Part shown: positions 1 to 7,651 of the stretch, piece after piece
How the letters are laid out: the number at the start of each line of letters is the position of its first letter
Numbering within the stretch: the stretch's first letter is position 1
Assembly: GCF_016316925.1 (NCBI RefSeq)
Contig: NZ_JAEEGB010000009.1
Location: 62,001-126,000 of the forward strand
DNA from: Clostridium aciditolerans
GTDB taxonomy: Bacteria; Bacillota; Clostridia; Clostridiales; Clostridiaceae
Direction: 5' to 3'
Length of the DNA: 64,000 bases
Program-made: the position numbers and the translations under genes
The notes under the pieces: generated by a model
The model's database searches: none
Seen by the model: the letters and a program-made list of their open reading frames with translations, nothing else
Told to the model about the DNA's origin: nothing

Positions 1-989
1 TGAGGATATAGCTTCATCCCGTTTTTTTCTGAGATATACTTAGTATTTGAATTAAGAGAGCATATATCAACAGCAGACGCTGACAAATCTGGTTTTTCTA
101 ATTTGGCAAAAGGACCAGAGGAGGAATACTTGTATGGCTTTATCGAATTATTAGTAGTGTCGACACCTCCTACGGTAATACAATTTTCCAAAGTTGCAAT
201 ACCAGAAATACTACCTTCAGAATTTCCATTATGCCCTGATGGAACAACTATAGTTACATTATTTTTTATGGCTATGTCGAACATTTTGGAAAATAGTGAT
301 ATGACAAAATAATTGATTGAAGCCAATTCAAAAGGAAGATATATAACTTTTATATTATATTCAGTGCTATTTTCAATCAAAGTTTGTATTGAAAATAGTA
401 TATTAGATACATACCCTTTTCCTATGCTGTTAAAGGCTTTAATTGAATATATGGAACCATTTTCTGCCACACCTTTATATACTCCTTTAGATAAGTGGCC
501 AGTACCACATATTATTCCGCTCATAAAAGTTCCATGGCCATTATCATCATAAGGATATTTAAGGTTGTTTACCAAATCAATGAAACCCTTAATTTTATTC
601 TTAGGATTTAAGAGGTCCGGGTGAGGATAAACACCACTATCTACTATACCTACACATATATTTTTACCTGTAAGTTTATATCGTTCTTGGAATACTACGC
701 CATTGGAGGCTAGTACGCCTTTTCCGCATAACAGCGCTAGACTATCAAAAGTGATATAGCTTACCTGAGGAAATTCTAATATTCTATCTATAGCATTTGG
801 AGAGAGAATTGCGCATATACAATTTATAAAAGGAATGAAATGAATTAAGTTGCCTTTATAGGATTTAATTTTCTTTTCTATAACTTCTGGTAGGTGTTTG
901 CAATAAATAAGTACTCTATAGCTCTTATAATATTTTTTATCTATAGCCATCCTCAAATCAGGATCTAATTTATTTTTAATAGAAAACAT
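1..989 (-). CDS. Subtilisin-like (S8) serine protease, C-terminus beyond the window
   Basis: Reading leftward from an ATG at 989 the frame is open for 329 codons and runs off the window, so the C-terminal part with the catalytic Ser is not visible. Residues about 25-82 resemble an I9-type propeptide. The catalytic Asp lies in VGIVDSG (D117) and the catalytic His in DDNGHGT (H152). The oxyanion-hole region reads VVPSGHNG near residue 250 rather than the common AAGN. No signal peptide or membrane segment is seen, so it is probably cytoplasmic or forespore/spore-associated like many clostridial S8 proteases. The SD AAGGAG sits 6 nt before the ATG. It could be a Csp-like germination protease, but nothing here proves that. 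Confidence 0.85.
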   Translation of the reverse strand, partial: MFSIKNKLDPDLRMAIDKKYYKSYRVLIYCKHLPEVIEKKIKSYKGNLIHFIPFINCICAILSPNAIDRILEFPQVSYITFDSLALLCGKGVLASNGVVFQERYKLTGKNICVGIVDSGVYPHPDLLNPKNKIKGFIDLVNNLKYPYDDNGHGTFMSGIICGTGHLSKGVYKGVAENGSIYSIKAFNSIGKGYVSNILFSIQTLIENSTEYNIKVIYLPFELASINYFVISLFSKMFDIAIKNNVTIVVPSGHNGNSEGSISGIATLENCITVGGVDTTNNSIKPYKYSSSGPFAKLEKPDLSASAVDICSLNSNTKYISEKNGMKLYP

Positions 990-994
990 TTAAA

Positions 995-1075
995 GCTCCT
1001 TAAAAATTAATTACATTATATATTATAATATTAAATTACAATATATGTGCTAAGATAAAATTAATTTTTAGGAGC
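995..1075 (-). repeat. Inverted repeat whose downstream arm contains the protease SD
   Basis: Arms 995-1012 and 1059-1075 are complementary over about 17 bp with a one-base bulge. In the leftward transcript the proximal arm carries the AAGGAG SD of the S8 protease gene. The AT-rich 46-nt loop holds TATAAT-like sequences, so whether both arms are transcribed depends on the promoter position. Confidence 0.5.
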
Positions 1076-1091
1076 ATAATAAAGATTATTA

Positions 1092-1982
1092 TTAAAATTT
1101 AAACTGATCCTTACACATCTTAAAAAAAGCTTTAGCAGTTGGAGTAAGAGTTCTCTTAGAACTTACAACTAGGTAAATAGATCTTTTTAAGGAGAGGTCT
1201 TGTATGGAACTCTCTTTTATAAGTCCAATGCTAGAATAGTTCTTAGAAATCTGCTTTGAAACTACAGATATTCCGAGCCCCTCTTTTACGCATTGAAATA
1301 TTGCATCTAAGTTATTTACTTCAAAACATACGTCTATAGCAGAGATGCCAAGTCCATGTTTTTGAATAGCCTCTTCAAAAGTTCTACGTGTAGCAGAACC
1401 TTCCTCACGCATTATGAATGTATATTTAAGAAGAGAATCTACACTAATTGTATCCGGAACATCTAATTCAGGAGAGGATATTACCACTAGATCATCTTGT
1501 ATAAGTTCATAACTTTTAACCTTTTCATCATTAATTGGCTCTCCAACCATACCTAACTCGTAATCAAATTTGATAATATTTTCAATAATTTCACCAGAAT
1601 TATTTTCTACTATATCAAAAGATACTTCAGGGTATAACAAATGAAACTGCCTGAGTAAGGCAGGAAGAATGGTATTGCAGGGTGTAGTACTAGCAGCTAA
1701 TTTAAGTTTCCCGCTAATATTTCCGTTGAAGTTTGCTAGATGTGATATTGCTTTATCACGGGTATTTAATATATCTATAGCATATTTTAAAAATGATTCT
1801 CCAGCAGGTGTAAGAAGAACTTCCTTAGAAGTCCTATCAAAAAGCTGAATACTTAACTCTTTTTCAAGACTTGCTATATGAGAACTAATTGCTGGTTGTG
1901 ATAAAAAACTAGAATTTGCTGCTTTAGAAAAACTTTTAAATTTTGCTACATTTATAAAGGCTTCTATTTGCTTAAAATCCAT
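1092..1982 (-). CDS. LysR-family transcriptional regulator
   Basis: The N-terminal winged helix-turn-helix (residues 1-60: MDFKQIEAFINVAKF, AISSHIASLEKELSIQLFDR) is followed by a LysR substrate-binding domain (about 85-290). Length is 296 aa, normal for the family. I start at ATG 1982 because a GGGGGG SD lies 7 nt upstream; the longer TTG start at 1997 would overlap that SD. The neighbouring DMT-type transporter gene lies upstream on the same strand behind its own terminator, so co-transcription is doubtful. The effector cannot be told from sequence; the end of the protein shows the common CysL/CbbR-like layout. Confidence 0.9.
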   Translation of the reverse strand: MDFKQIEAFINVAKFKSFSKAANSSFLSQPAISSHIASLEKELSIQLFDRTSKEVLLTPAGESFLKYAIDILNTRDKAISHLANFNGNISGKLKLAASTTPCNTILPALLRQFHLLYPEVSFDIVENNSGEIIENIIKFDYELGMVGEPINDEKVKSYELIQDDLVVISSPELDVPDTISVDSLLKYTFIMREEGSATRRTFEEAIQKHGLGISAIDVCFEVNNLDAIFQCVKEGLGISVVSKQISKNYSSIGLIKESSIQDLSLKRSIYLVVSSKRTLTPTAKAFFKMCKDQFKF

Positions 1983-2140
1983 TAAATTACCCCCCAAAGA
2001 TAAAATATTCTCTATTAAAATAATAACATAAATTTAACAACCACAATATATTATATATGTATATTGTTAAATAGTCTAATAAATAATTCTTAAGCTGCAT
2101 GATTCAGTATTAAATGAAAATTATTTATAAAGGTTTTTAA

Positions 2141-2176
2141 CAATAAAATAAGGCTGAAGATTCATATCAGCCTTGA
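2141..2176 (-). terminator. Terminator after the DMT-type transporter gene
   Basis: Stem AAGGCTGA/TCAGCCTT (2150-2157 with 2167-2174) is followed on the minus strand by an ATTTTATT tract. Confidence 0.7.
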
Positions 2177-2180
2177 TTTA

Positions 2181-2612
2181 TTAACACTTATATTTAAATA
2201 TTAGTATACCTACTATCATTATTATAACTCCGATAATTTTGGTCATTCCAAACTTGACTTGAGTAGAGTCAAAAAGACCAAAAGCGTCAATTATAGCAGC
2301 AGAAGTAAGTTGTGCAACAAGAATAATTGAAATTGAGCAAGTTGGTCCAAGAGATTTAATCCCCTGCATAACAGTATATATTATTATAACTCCCAAAGCT
2401 CCACCTAAGAGATAAAGTTTATTACAATTCTTTATGTTTTTAAAACCACCAGTTCCGAAGATAAGTACTGCTATTACTGTCAATAATAGTCCACTTGCCT
2501 GAACTATAACGTTAGTTTCCCATAAACCTACTTTTTCAGAGAGACGTGTATTGAAAACTCCCTGAAAACTCATACATATTCCGGCTATTAATGAAGTTAT
2601 TATACCAAGCAT
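2181..2612 (-). CDS. DMT-superfamily small transporter (DUF606/YdcZ type)
   Basis: A 143-aa almost wholly hydrophobic protein with about five membrane segments, beginning MLGIITSLIAGICMSFQGVFNTRLSEKVG, a layout typical of the DUF606 (YdcZ) branch of drug/metabolite transporters. Such proteins are half-length compared with the ten-helix EamA proteins and are thought to dimerise; some family members occur as gene pairs, but only one copy is present here. The substrate is unknown. The gene stands between its own terminator (2141-2176) and the terminator of the upstream dUTPase-like gene, so it is probably monocistronic. Confidence 0.8.
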   Translation of the reverse strand: MLGIITSLIAGICMSFQGVFNTRLSEKVGLWETNVIVQASGLLLTVIAVLIFGTGGFKNIKNCNKLYLLGGALGVIIIYTVMQGIKSLGPTCSISIILVAQLTSAAIIDAFGLFDSTQVKFGMTKIIGVIIMIVGILIFKYKC

Positions 2613-2676
2613 TTAATTATCACCTTCCCAAAACTAGTTTAACCATAGTATGTACTTATTATTAATGAAATAAAGC

Positions 2677-2709
2677 AAAAAGCCTATGATATAAAATCAT
2701 AGACTTTTT
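2677..2709 (-). terminator. Terminator after the dUTPase-like gene
   Basis: Stem arms 2677-2690 and 2696-2709 (AAAAAGCCTATGAT / ATCATAGACTTTTT) directly follow the stop codon at 2713; A and T runs flank both sides, so it can work in both directions. Confidence 0.8.
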
Positions 2710-2712
2710 ATT

Positions 2713-3198
2713 TTAATATCCTTCAATCTGTCTTTTATGGTTAATAGAATTTTTTTCAATATAAGCTTCTTCAATCTCATCAATAGAAAATCCTAAGCTT
2801 TTACCGAGACTTAAAAAGTCTTCAAACAGAGTTAAGTAATGGTCTCTAGAAGAAGAAACTATAAAGTCGTTTATATCTACATAAAGATTTAAAAATTGTG
2901 CAGTAATGTCATATTGAAGATCTCTGATTTCCACTTCAATAGCATTAAATTGTTTCTCAAGACCCAGCGTTAATATAAAGTGAAGGCAATCAACATATTC
3001 CTCTAAAATAATACTTTTATTTGAAGGTCCCTTGTCGCTCCAAAACTTAAAACATCGTGTTTCATTTGCAAGCTCAGCTATTTCTACCTGTAAGGCTAAT
3101 ATTTTCTTTGAAGTTAAAGATTTATTATCAAGTCCCCTCTGTTGTAAAATACGATTATCTAGGTTTTCTTGCAATTTAAATAGTTTTGAGAAATTCAT
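2713..3198 (-). CDS. All-alpha dUTP diphosphatase-like protein (dUTPase_2/MazG fold)
   Basis: A 161-aa helical protein. The motif LQVEIAELANETRCFKFW followed by EEYVDCLHFILTLG (two E-x2-E/E-x-x-D metal-binding helices) is the signature of dimeric all-alpha dUTPases and related MazG-type NTP pyrophosphatases. It would hydrolyse dUTP to dUMP and pyrophosphate, keeping uracil out of DNA. The ATG at 3198 is preceded at 9 nt by AAAGGCGG; an ATG seven codons upstream also exists with a poorly spaced SD. The protein is short for the family but both metal sites are present. Confidence 0.8.
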   Translation of the reverse strand: MNFSKLFKLQENLDNRILQQRGLDNKSLTSKKILALQVEIAELANETRCFKFWSDKGPSNKSIILEEYVDCLHFILTLGLEKQFNAIEVEIRDLQYDITAQFLNLYVDINDFIVSSSRDHYLTLFEDFLSLGKSLGFSIDEIEEAYIEKNSINHKRQIEGY

Positions 3199-3398
3199 AT
3201 AATAAGGCCGCCTTTCCATATCCTTATAATTAAATATAATCGAAATAAAAAATTTTTAATAATGGCTTATTCCTACCTATATATTTTAACGAAAAACGTT
3301 AAATATTGAAATAATACGTAATCGGTTACATGAAATTTTTTTAAAAATTTTAAAAAATTTATTACTTGACTATTATTATGTTATTATATATTAAAAAT

Positions 3399-3444
3399 AA
3401 AAGCAGAAATACCAAATTTATGATTGGTAAATTTCTGCTTTTTA
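3399..3444. terminator. Bidirectional terminator downstream of hydF
   Basis: A long hairpin: AAAGCAGAAAT (3400-3410) pairs with ATTTCTGCTTT (3431-3441), with ACCAA/TTGGT inside, and A/T runs on both sides. It ends the leftward TM1266-like/hydF operon. Confidence 0.85.
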
Positions 3445-3469
3445 ATAATAAATTAATTCTTAAATATTA

Positions 3470-4660
3470 TTAATAAAATATTTTGGTCACTCTATCAAGG
3501 ATACCATTGATGTGAGCAATAGCTGTCCCATAATTAGTTATAGGTATACCTTGCTCTGAGGCTCTTATAAGTCTAGACATAAACTGTTTTCTATTAAACA
3601 TACAAGCCCCACAATGAATTATAAGCTTATAGTCAGATAAATCCTCTGGGAAATCTACACCTGCATTTACTGTTATATTTAACTCTCCGCCAACTCTTTC
3701 TTTAAGCCAATTAGGAAGTTTTTCTCTTCCAATGTCATTTTTAAGAGCATGGTGGGTGCAAGCTTCTGCGATTAGAACCTTATCATTAGGCTTTAAGTTA
3801 TCAATGGCCTTTGCACCTTTAATTAATATGTCCAAATCCCCTTTATACCTAGCCATAAGTATAGAAAAAGAAGTTAAAGGAACATCACCAGGTATTATTT
3901 CATTTACTTTCTTAAATACTTGAGAATCAGTAATTACTAAATCTGGTTTTGTGTTTAAGGATTGAAGAATATCAATAAGTTCAGAATCCTTAACTGTAAG
4001 TGCCAAAGCATCATTATCAAGTATATCCCTAATTACCTGCACTTGAGGAAGAATAAGCCTTCCTTTAGGAGCTTGAATATCTTGGGGAGCAACCACGATT
4101 ACTTTATCCTTAGCTTTTAATATATCTCCTACTATAGTTGATTTTTCAAAATCAATAGGAGCATTAACTTGTATAAATTCTTTTAGTTTTCCTATGTTCT
4201 TTTTATCCTTTGCACTAACCTTTACAAAAGGTATATCAAAAGTGCTTTTTAAGTCTTCAACAGTCATGTCAACTAGGTCTATTTTATTTATAACGCCTAT
4301 GATAGGAATTTTTCTTTCTTTAAGTTCTTCAAACCATTCACATTCAAGTGAAAAATCAGAGGAGTCAGGTGTAAAAACTAACAAAGCTAAATCCGTTTTT
4401 TCCATGACGTCTTTTGTTTTCTTTACTCTAAGTTCTCCTATCTCACCTGTGTCGTCAAGACCTGCCGTATCTATAATTACAACAGGACCTATTGGTAAAA
4501 GTTCCATAGCCTTATATACAGGATCAGTAGTTGTTCCCGCAAGGTTTGATACGAGAGCAATATCTTGACCAGTTAAAGAGTTTATTAAACTAGATTTGCC
4601 CGCATTTCTTCTACCGAAAATAGCTATATGAAGCCTATTAGCTTTAGGTGTATCTTGCAT
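3470..4660 (-). CDS. hydF: [FeFe]-hydrogenase maturation GTPase HydF
   Basis: HydF is the scaffold on which HydE and HydG assemble the 2Fe subcluster before transfer to apo-hydrogenase. The 396-aa protein has an N-terminal Era/TrmE-like GTPase domain: P-loop GRRNAGKS (16-23), DTAGLDDTGE switch II, and NKID. A dimerisation region follows. The C-terminal cluster domain keeps the conserved CxH...HCxxC ligands (EACTHHALKND and IIHCGACMFNRK). The start at 4660 has AGGAGG 8 nt upstream, and the gene lies 18 nt after the TM1266-family gene, so the two are an operon. hydE, hydG and the hydrogenase itself are not in this window. Confidence 0.95.
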   Translation of the reverse strand: MQDTPKANRLHIAIFGRRNAGKSSLINSLTGQDIALVSNLAGTTTDPVYKAMELLPIGPVVIIDTAGLDDTGEIGELRVKKTKDVMEKTDLALLVFTPDSSDFSLECEWFEELKERKIPIIGVINKIDLVDMTVEDLKSTFDIPFVKVSAKDKKNIGKLKEFIQVNAPIDFEKSTIVGDILKAKDKVIVVAPQDIQAPKGRLILPQVQVIRDILDNDALALTVKDSELIDILQSLNTKPDLVITDSQVFKKVNEIIPGDVPLTSFSILMARYKGDLDILIKGAKAIDNLKPNDKVLIAEACTHHALKNDIGREKLPNWLKERVGGELNITVNAGVDFPEDLSDYKLIIHCGACMFNRKQFMSRLIRASEQGIPITNYGTAIAHINGILDRVTKIFY

Positions 4661-4678
4661 AATTATCCTCCTAAAATT

Positions 4679-4924
4679 TTATTTTTTAGTTATTGCTGAT
4701 TTTACGTTTACGCCATCAATTTTTCCGAGTTTTCCTGTCATAGCACTTATTTCATCCGATGTGCCATCTACTATTAGTGAAATAACAGATAGATTTTTTT
4801 CTCTGTATGGAATTCCTAACCTTCCAACTATAATCTCTGCATGATAATGTAATATATCATTAACTTTTGAAGCGCTTTCGAGATTTTCTATTACAATACC
4901 AACAACGCCTATTCTTTTTTCCAT
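4679..4924 (-). CDS. TM1266-family iron-only hydrogenase system putative regulator
   Basis: An 81-aa ACT-like protein (MEKRIGVVGIVIENLESASKVNDIL...) of the TM1266 family that is repeatedly found beside hydEFG genes and annotated as a putative regulator of the iron-only hydrogenase system. I place the start at ATG 4924, with GGAGGT 6 nt upstream; the longer frame to 4957 would translate through the SD and a terminator hairpin. The ACT-type fold is inferred from the alternating beta-alpha pattern and the VVGIVIEN start. Its ligand is unknown. It is the first gene of the hydF operon. Confidence 0.85.
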   Translation of the reverse strand: MEKRIGVVGIVIENLESASKVNDILHYHAEIIVGRLGIPYREKNLSVISLIVDGTSDEISAMTGKLGKIDGVNVKSAITKK

Positions 4925-4930
4925 AGCTTT

Positions 4931-5086
4931 ACCTCCAAAACAAAAAAACTTTGGCAAAAGGCCAAAGATATTTACTAAGTATCCCTCCTTCCCTTTTGCT
5001 TAGAAAAATCCTTGCAATTAGGTCAAATAAAATTTTAAATTTCAAAAATCTAAAATAACGGAGTATTCCATTAAATCAGATTAATT
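4931..5086 (-). promoter_or_regulatory. Leader RNA with attenuator-like terminator abutting the SD of the hydF operon
   Basis: Between a consensus promoter and the TM1266-like gene lies a leader of roughly 150 nt. It ends in an intrinsic-terminator hairpin: CTTTGGC (4961-4967 on minus) pairing with GCCAAAG (4949-4955), then seven U residues (4948-4942), only five nt before the GGAGGT SD. Upstream GCAAAAGG (4999-4992) can pair with CCTTTTGC inside that terminator, an alternative that would break it. A CTAAG/CTTAG stem (5003-4999 with 4979-4975) encloses most of the first segment. I do not recognise a known riboswitch class. Confidence 0.6.
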
Positions 5087-5092
5087 ATCTTA

Positions 5093-5121
5093 ATTATAAT
5101 TTTATATAATAAACATGTCAA
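5093..5121 (-). promoter_or_regulatory. Consensus sigma-A promoter for the TM1266-like/hydF operon
   Basis: Reading leftward: TTGACA (5121-5116), 17-nt spacer, TATAAT (5098-5093). Both hexamers are perfect. Confidence 0.85.
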
Positions 5122-5125
5122 ATAA

Positions 5126-5168
5126 TAAAAAAATATGCGACACAGTTTTTTATGTCGCATATTTTTTA
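5126..5168 (-). terminator. asnS terminator
   Basis: AAATATGCGACA (5131-5142) pairs with TGTCGCATATTT (5153-5164), followed on the minus strand by a U-rich tract. Confidence 0.85.
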
Positions 5169-5172
5169 TATA

Positions 5173-6564
5173 TTAGAATTCAGCTGATCCGGTTGTTCTT
5201 GGGAATGGAATTACGTCTCTTATATTAGATATTCCTGTAATATACATTAGAATTCTTTCAAATCCAAGACCAAAACCTGAATGTTTAGTTTCTCCATATT
5301 TTCTTAGTTCTAAATACCACCAATAATCTTGCTTATTTAGACCCATTTCTTCAATTCTCTTTTCAAGAACATCAAGACGTTCTTCTCTTTGGCTTCCACC
5401 AACGATTTCGCCAACTCCAGGTACTAATAAGTCTGCTGCAGCAACAGTTTTTCCATCTTCATTTAATCTCATATAGAATGCTTTGATATCCTTTGGATAA
5501 TCTGTAACGAATATTGGCTTTTTAAATACTTTTTCAGTTAAGTATCTTTCATGTTCTGTTTGTAGATCAATTCCCCATTCAACTGGATATTGGAATTGTT
5601 CACCACATTTTTCAAGAATATCAACAGCTTCAGTATAAGTTATTCTTCCGAAATCAGAATTAGCAACATTATTTAATCTATCCATTAATCCTTTATCGAC
5701 GAATGAACTAAAGAACTCCATTTCTTCAGGTGCATTTGCTAATACGTATTTTATAACATATTTAACAAGACCTTCAGCTACATCCATATAATCTTTTAAT
5801 TCAGCAAAAGCCATTTCAGGTTCAATCATCCAGAACTCAGCAGCATGTCTTGCTGTGTTTGAATTTTCTGCTCTGAATGTTGGTCCAAAGGTATAAACAT
5901 TTCTAAAAGCAAGAGCCATACACTCTGCAGATAATTGACCACTTACAGTAAGATTAGTCTCTCTTCCAAAGAAGTCTTGAGAAAAATCTATATTTCCTTT
6001 ATCATCCTTTGGAACATTTTGCATATCTAATGTAGTTAATCTAAACATTTCTCCAGCACCTTCACAGTCACTTCCTGTGATTATTGGAGTGTTAGCATAT
6101 ACAAAACCTTGTTCTTGGAAGAACTTATGAACTGCATAAGCAGCTATTGAACGAACTCTAAACACAGCTGAAAATGTATTACTTCTAGGTCTTAAATGTG
6201 CTATAGTTCTTAAGTACTCAAGAGTATGTCTTTTCTTTTGTAGAGGATAGTCTGAAGAAGAAGTTCCCTCTATTGATATTTTTTTTGCTTTTATTTCAAA
6301 AGGTTGTTTTGAATCTGGTGTAAGAACTACTGTACCTTCTACAGCTAATGATGTACTAATAGGAAGCTTAGTGATCTCCTTAAAGTTATCTAAACTATCT
6401 TCAACAACTATTTGTACATTTTTAAAGAAGCTTCCATCGTTTATCTCAACGAAGCCAAATGTTTTAGAATCCCTTACTGTTCTAACCCATCCTGAAATTT
6501 TTACATCTTTATCAGCAAATTTTTCACATTCTCTGTAAAGTTGTTTAACTAATGTTACTTCCAT
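5173..6564 (-). CDS. asnS: Asparaginyl-tRNA synthetase
   Basis: Class IIb aminoacyl-tRNA synthetase that charges tRNA-Asn. The 463-aa protein has an N-terminal OB-fold anticodon-binding domain (residues 1-110, [25 protein letters not shown]), then the catalytic core with motif 2 ([28 protein letters not shown]) and motif 3 at the C-terminus ([15 protein letters not shown]). The Asn-specific form is supported by the [12 protein letters not shown] stretch and by the AAC specifier in its T-box leader. The start has AAGGAGGA 8 nt upstream. It is transcribed alone between the T-box and its terminator. Confidence 0.97.
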   Translation of the reverse strand: MEVTLVKQLYRECEKFADKDVKISGWVRTVRDSKTFGFVEINDGSFFKNVQIVVEDSLDNFKEITKLPISTSLAVEGTVVLTPDSKQPFEIKAKKISIEGTSSSDYPLQKKRHTLEYLRTIAHLRPRSNTFSAVFRVRSIAAYAVHKFFQEQGFVYANTPIITGSDCEGAGEMFRLTTLDMQNVPKDDKGNIDFSQDFFGRETNLTVSGQLSAECMALAFRNVYTFGPTFRAENSNTARHAAEFWMIEPEMAFAELKDYMDVAEGLVKYVIKYVLANAPEEMEFFSSFVDKGLMDRLNNVANSDFGRITYTEAVDILEKCGEQFQYPVEWGIDLQTEHERYLTEKVFKKPIFVTDYPKDIKAFYMRLNEDGKTVAAADLLVPGVGEIVGGSQREERLDVLEKRIEEMGLNKQDYWWYLELRKYGETKHSGFGLGFERILMYITGISNIRDVIPFPRTTGSAEF

Positions 6565-6626
6565 TTTATAAATCCTCCTTATTTTTTATCATATTATGAT
6601 ATTTTACCCAAATATGTATAAATATA

Positions 6627-6900
6627 AAAGCCCTTCATCCACAAAGGGACGAAAGGCTTAAGTTCCGCGGTACCACCCAATTTGTCATAAATATGACCAA
6701 CTTTAAAAGCAAAAAATAAATGATTTTATGCTTACCAATTATAAGGTATTGGATACCTCTAAGCCTACTTTTACTTAAATTTCGGTTAGAAACTCAGAGA
6801 TGTTCTTCCACACAGACTTGATTATTGATCTTTCACCATCATCAACTCGCTTTAAATAAGTTCTATATGTACTTTTCTCATCATAGTTTTAGATATTATG
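6627..6900 (-). ncRNA. T-box leader with asparagine (AAC) specifier
   Basis: The minus-strand leader of asnS carries the highly conserved antiterminator T-box sequence GGGTGGTACCGCGGAA (6678-6663) and a terminator whose stem combines AAGCC and CGTCCC with GGAUGAAGGGCUU, ending in U-rich sequence (6660-6627). In stem I the sequence GGAAGAACAUCUCUGAG places AAC (6804-6802) followed by the usual purine in the specifier position, matching asparagine. Uncharged tRNA-Asn is expected to pair with both sites and allow read-through into asnS. Confidence 0.93.
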
Positions 6901-6926
6901 TTAAAATGATAATATTTTATCTTAAA

Positions 6927-6955
6927 ATTATAATAGTTATAAAATTATATGTCAA
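6927..6955 (-). promoter_or_regulatory. Consensus sigma-A promoter of asnS
   Basis: TTGACA (6955-6950), 17-nt spacer and TATAAT (6932-6927) on the minus strand, about 20 nt before the T-box stem I. Expected leader length is about 355 nt. Confidence 0.85.
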
Positions 6956-6969
6956 TAATTATTAGCTCG

Positions 6970-7443
6970 TTATTTTACATCTTTAAATTTTTTCTCATGT
7001 TTTAACAGCCAATCCTTTCTCCATAGCCCGCCACCATATCCAGTTAAATTCCCAGAACTTCCGATGACCCTGTGACAAGGAATAATTATACTTATTTTAT
7101 TATTATGGTTAGCACCACCTACAGCTCTTACAGCTTTTTCATTTTCTATAGCTTTGGCTATATCTAAATAGGAGCATGTTTCTCCATAAGGTATATCTTG
7201 AAGTTTATTCCATACCTTTTTTCTAAATTCAGTTCCACTGATATTTAGTTTTAGTGAAAAATTCTTTCTAACACCTTTAAAATATTCATCAAGTTGATTA
7301 ACACATTCAACTAAACAATTAGGAGTTTCAAAAGATGTTACGTCTTCTTCTATAAAGTATAAGGAAATAACACCATCATTATTGCCCTTAAGTTCTATAG
7401 TACCAATAGGAGACTTGTAATACGAAGTATAGATTTTATCCAT
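6970..7443 (-). CDS. ogt: Methylated-DNA--protein-cysteine methyltransferase
   Basis: A suicide DNA-repair protein that moves the O6-alkyl group of guanine to its own cysteine. The acceptor motif IIIPCHRVIGSSG is intact, followed by GYGGGLWRKDWLLKHE. Length 157 aa fits the single-domain Ogt form, with no Ada regulatory domain. The ATG at 7443 is used because AGGTGA lies 5 nt upstream; the longer GTG start at 7452 overlaps that SD. The gene is alone on the minus strand, divergent from iorAB. Confidence 0.93.
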   Translation of the reverse strand: MDKIYTSYYKSPIGTIELKGNNDGVISLYFIEEDVTSFETPNCLVECVNQLDEYFKGVRKNFSLKLNISGTEFRKKVWNKLQDIPYGETCSYLDIAKAIENEKAVRAVGGANHNNKISIIIPCHRVIGSSGNLTGYGGGLWRKDWLLKHEKKFKDVK

Positions 7444-7531
7444 AATGTTCACCTAAATCAAAATAAATTTTCTATATTAATAGTTTATAATAAGGACAAT
7501 GTAATTGTCTACATTAGTTTAAAATATTTTA

Positions 7532-7560
7532 TTGATAATCAATAATAATTATGATAAAAT
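7532..7560 (+). promoter_or_regulatory. Candidate iorAB promoter
   Basis: TTGATA (7532-7537), 17-nt spacer, TAAAAT (7555-7560), about 90 nt before the iorA start. Each hexamer departs from consensus by one base. Confidence 0.5.
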
Positions 7561-7651
7561 AATAAATATTATTGCATAAGGAATATTTTTCAATTGTATT
7601 ATAGTAATATATATTTACATAATGAGCATAAATTAAATGGGGGTGTTATTA

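Noticed and set aside
103-552. Two forward reading frames at the left end
   Set aside because: They lie opposite the longer minus-strand protease frame, which has the catalytic motifs and an SD.
4194-4568. Forward 124-aa frame inside hydF
   Set aside because: Antisense to conserved GTPase motifs of hydF; lacks an SD.
7508-7545. TTGATAATCAA before iorA as a fifth sigma-54 operator
   Set aside because: Half-sites are in another order and spacing; no -24/-12 promoter is nearby.
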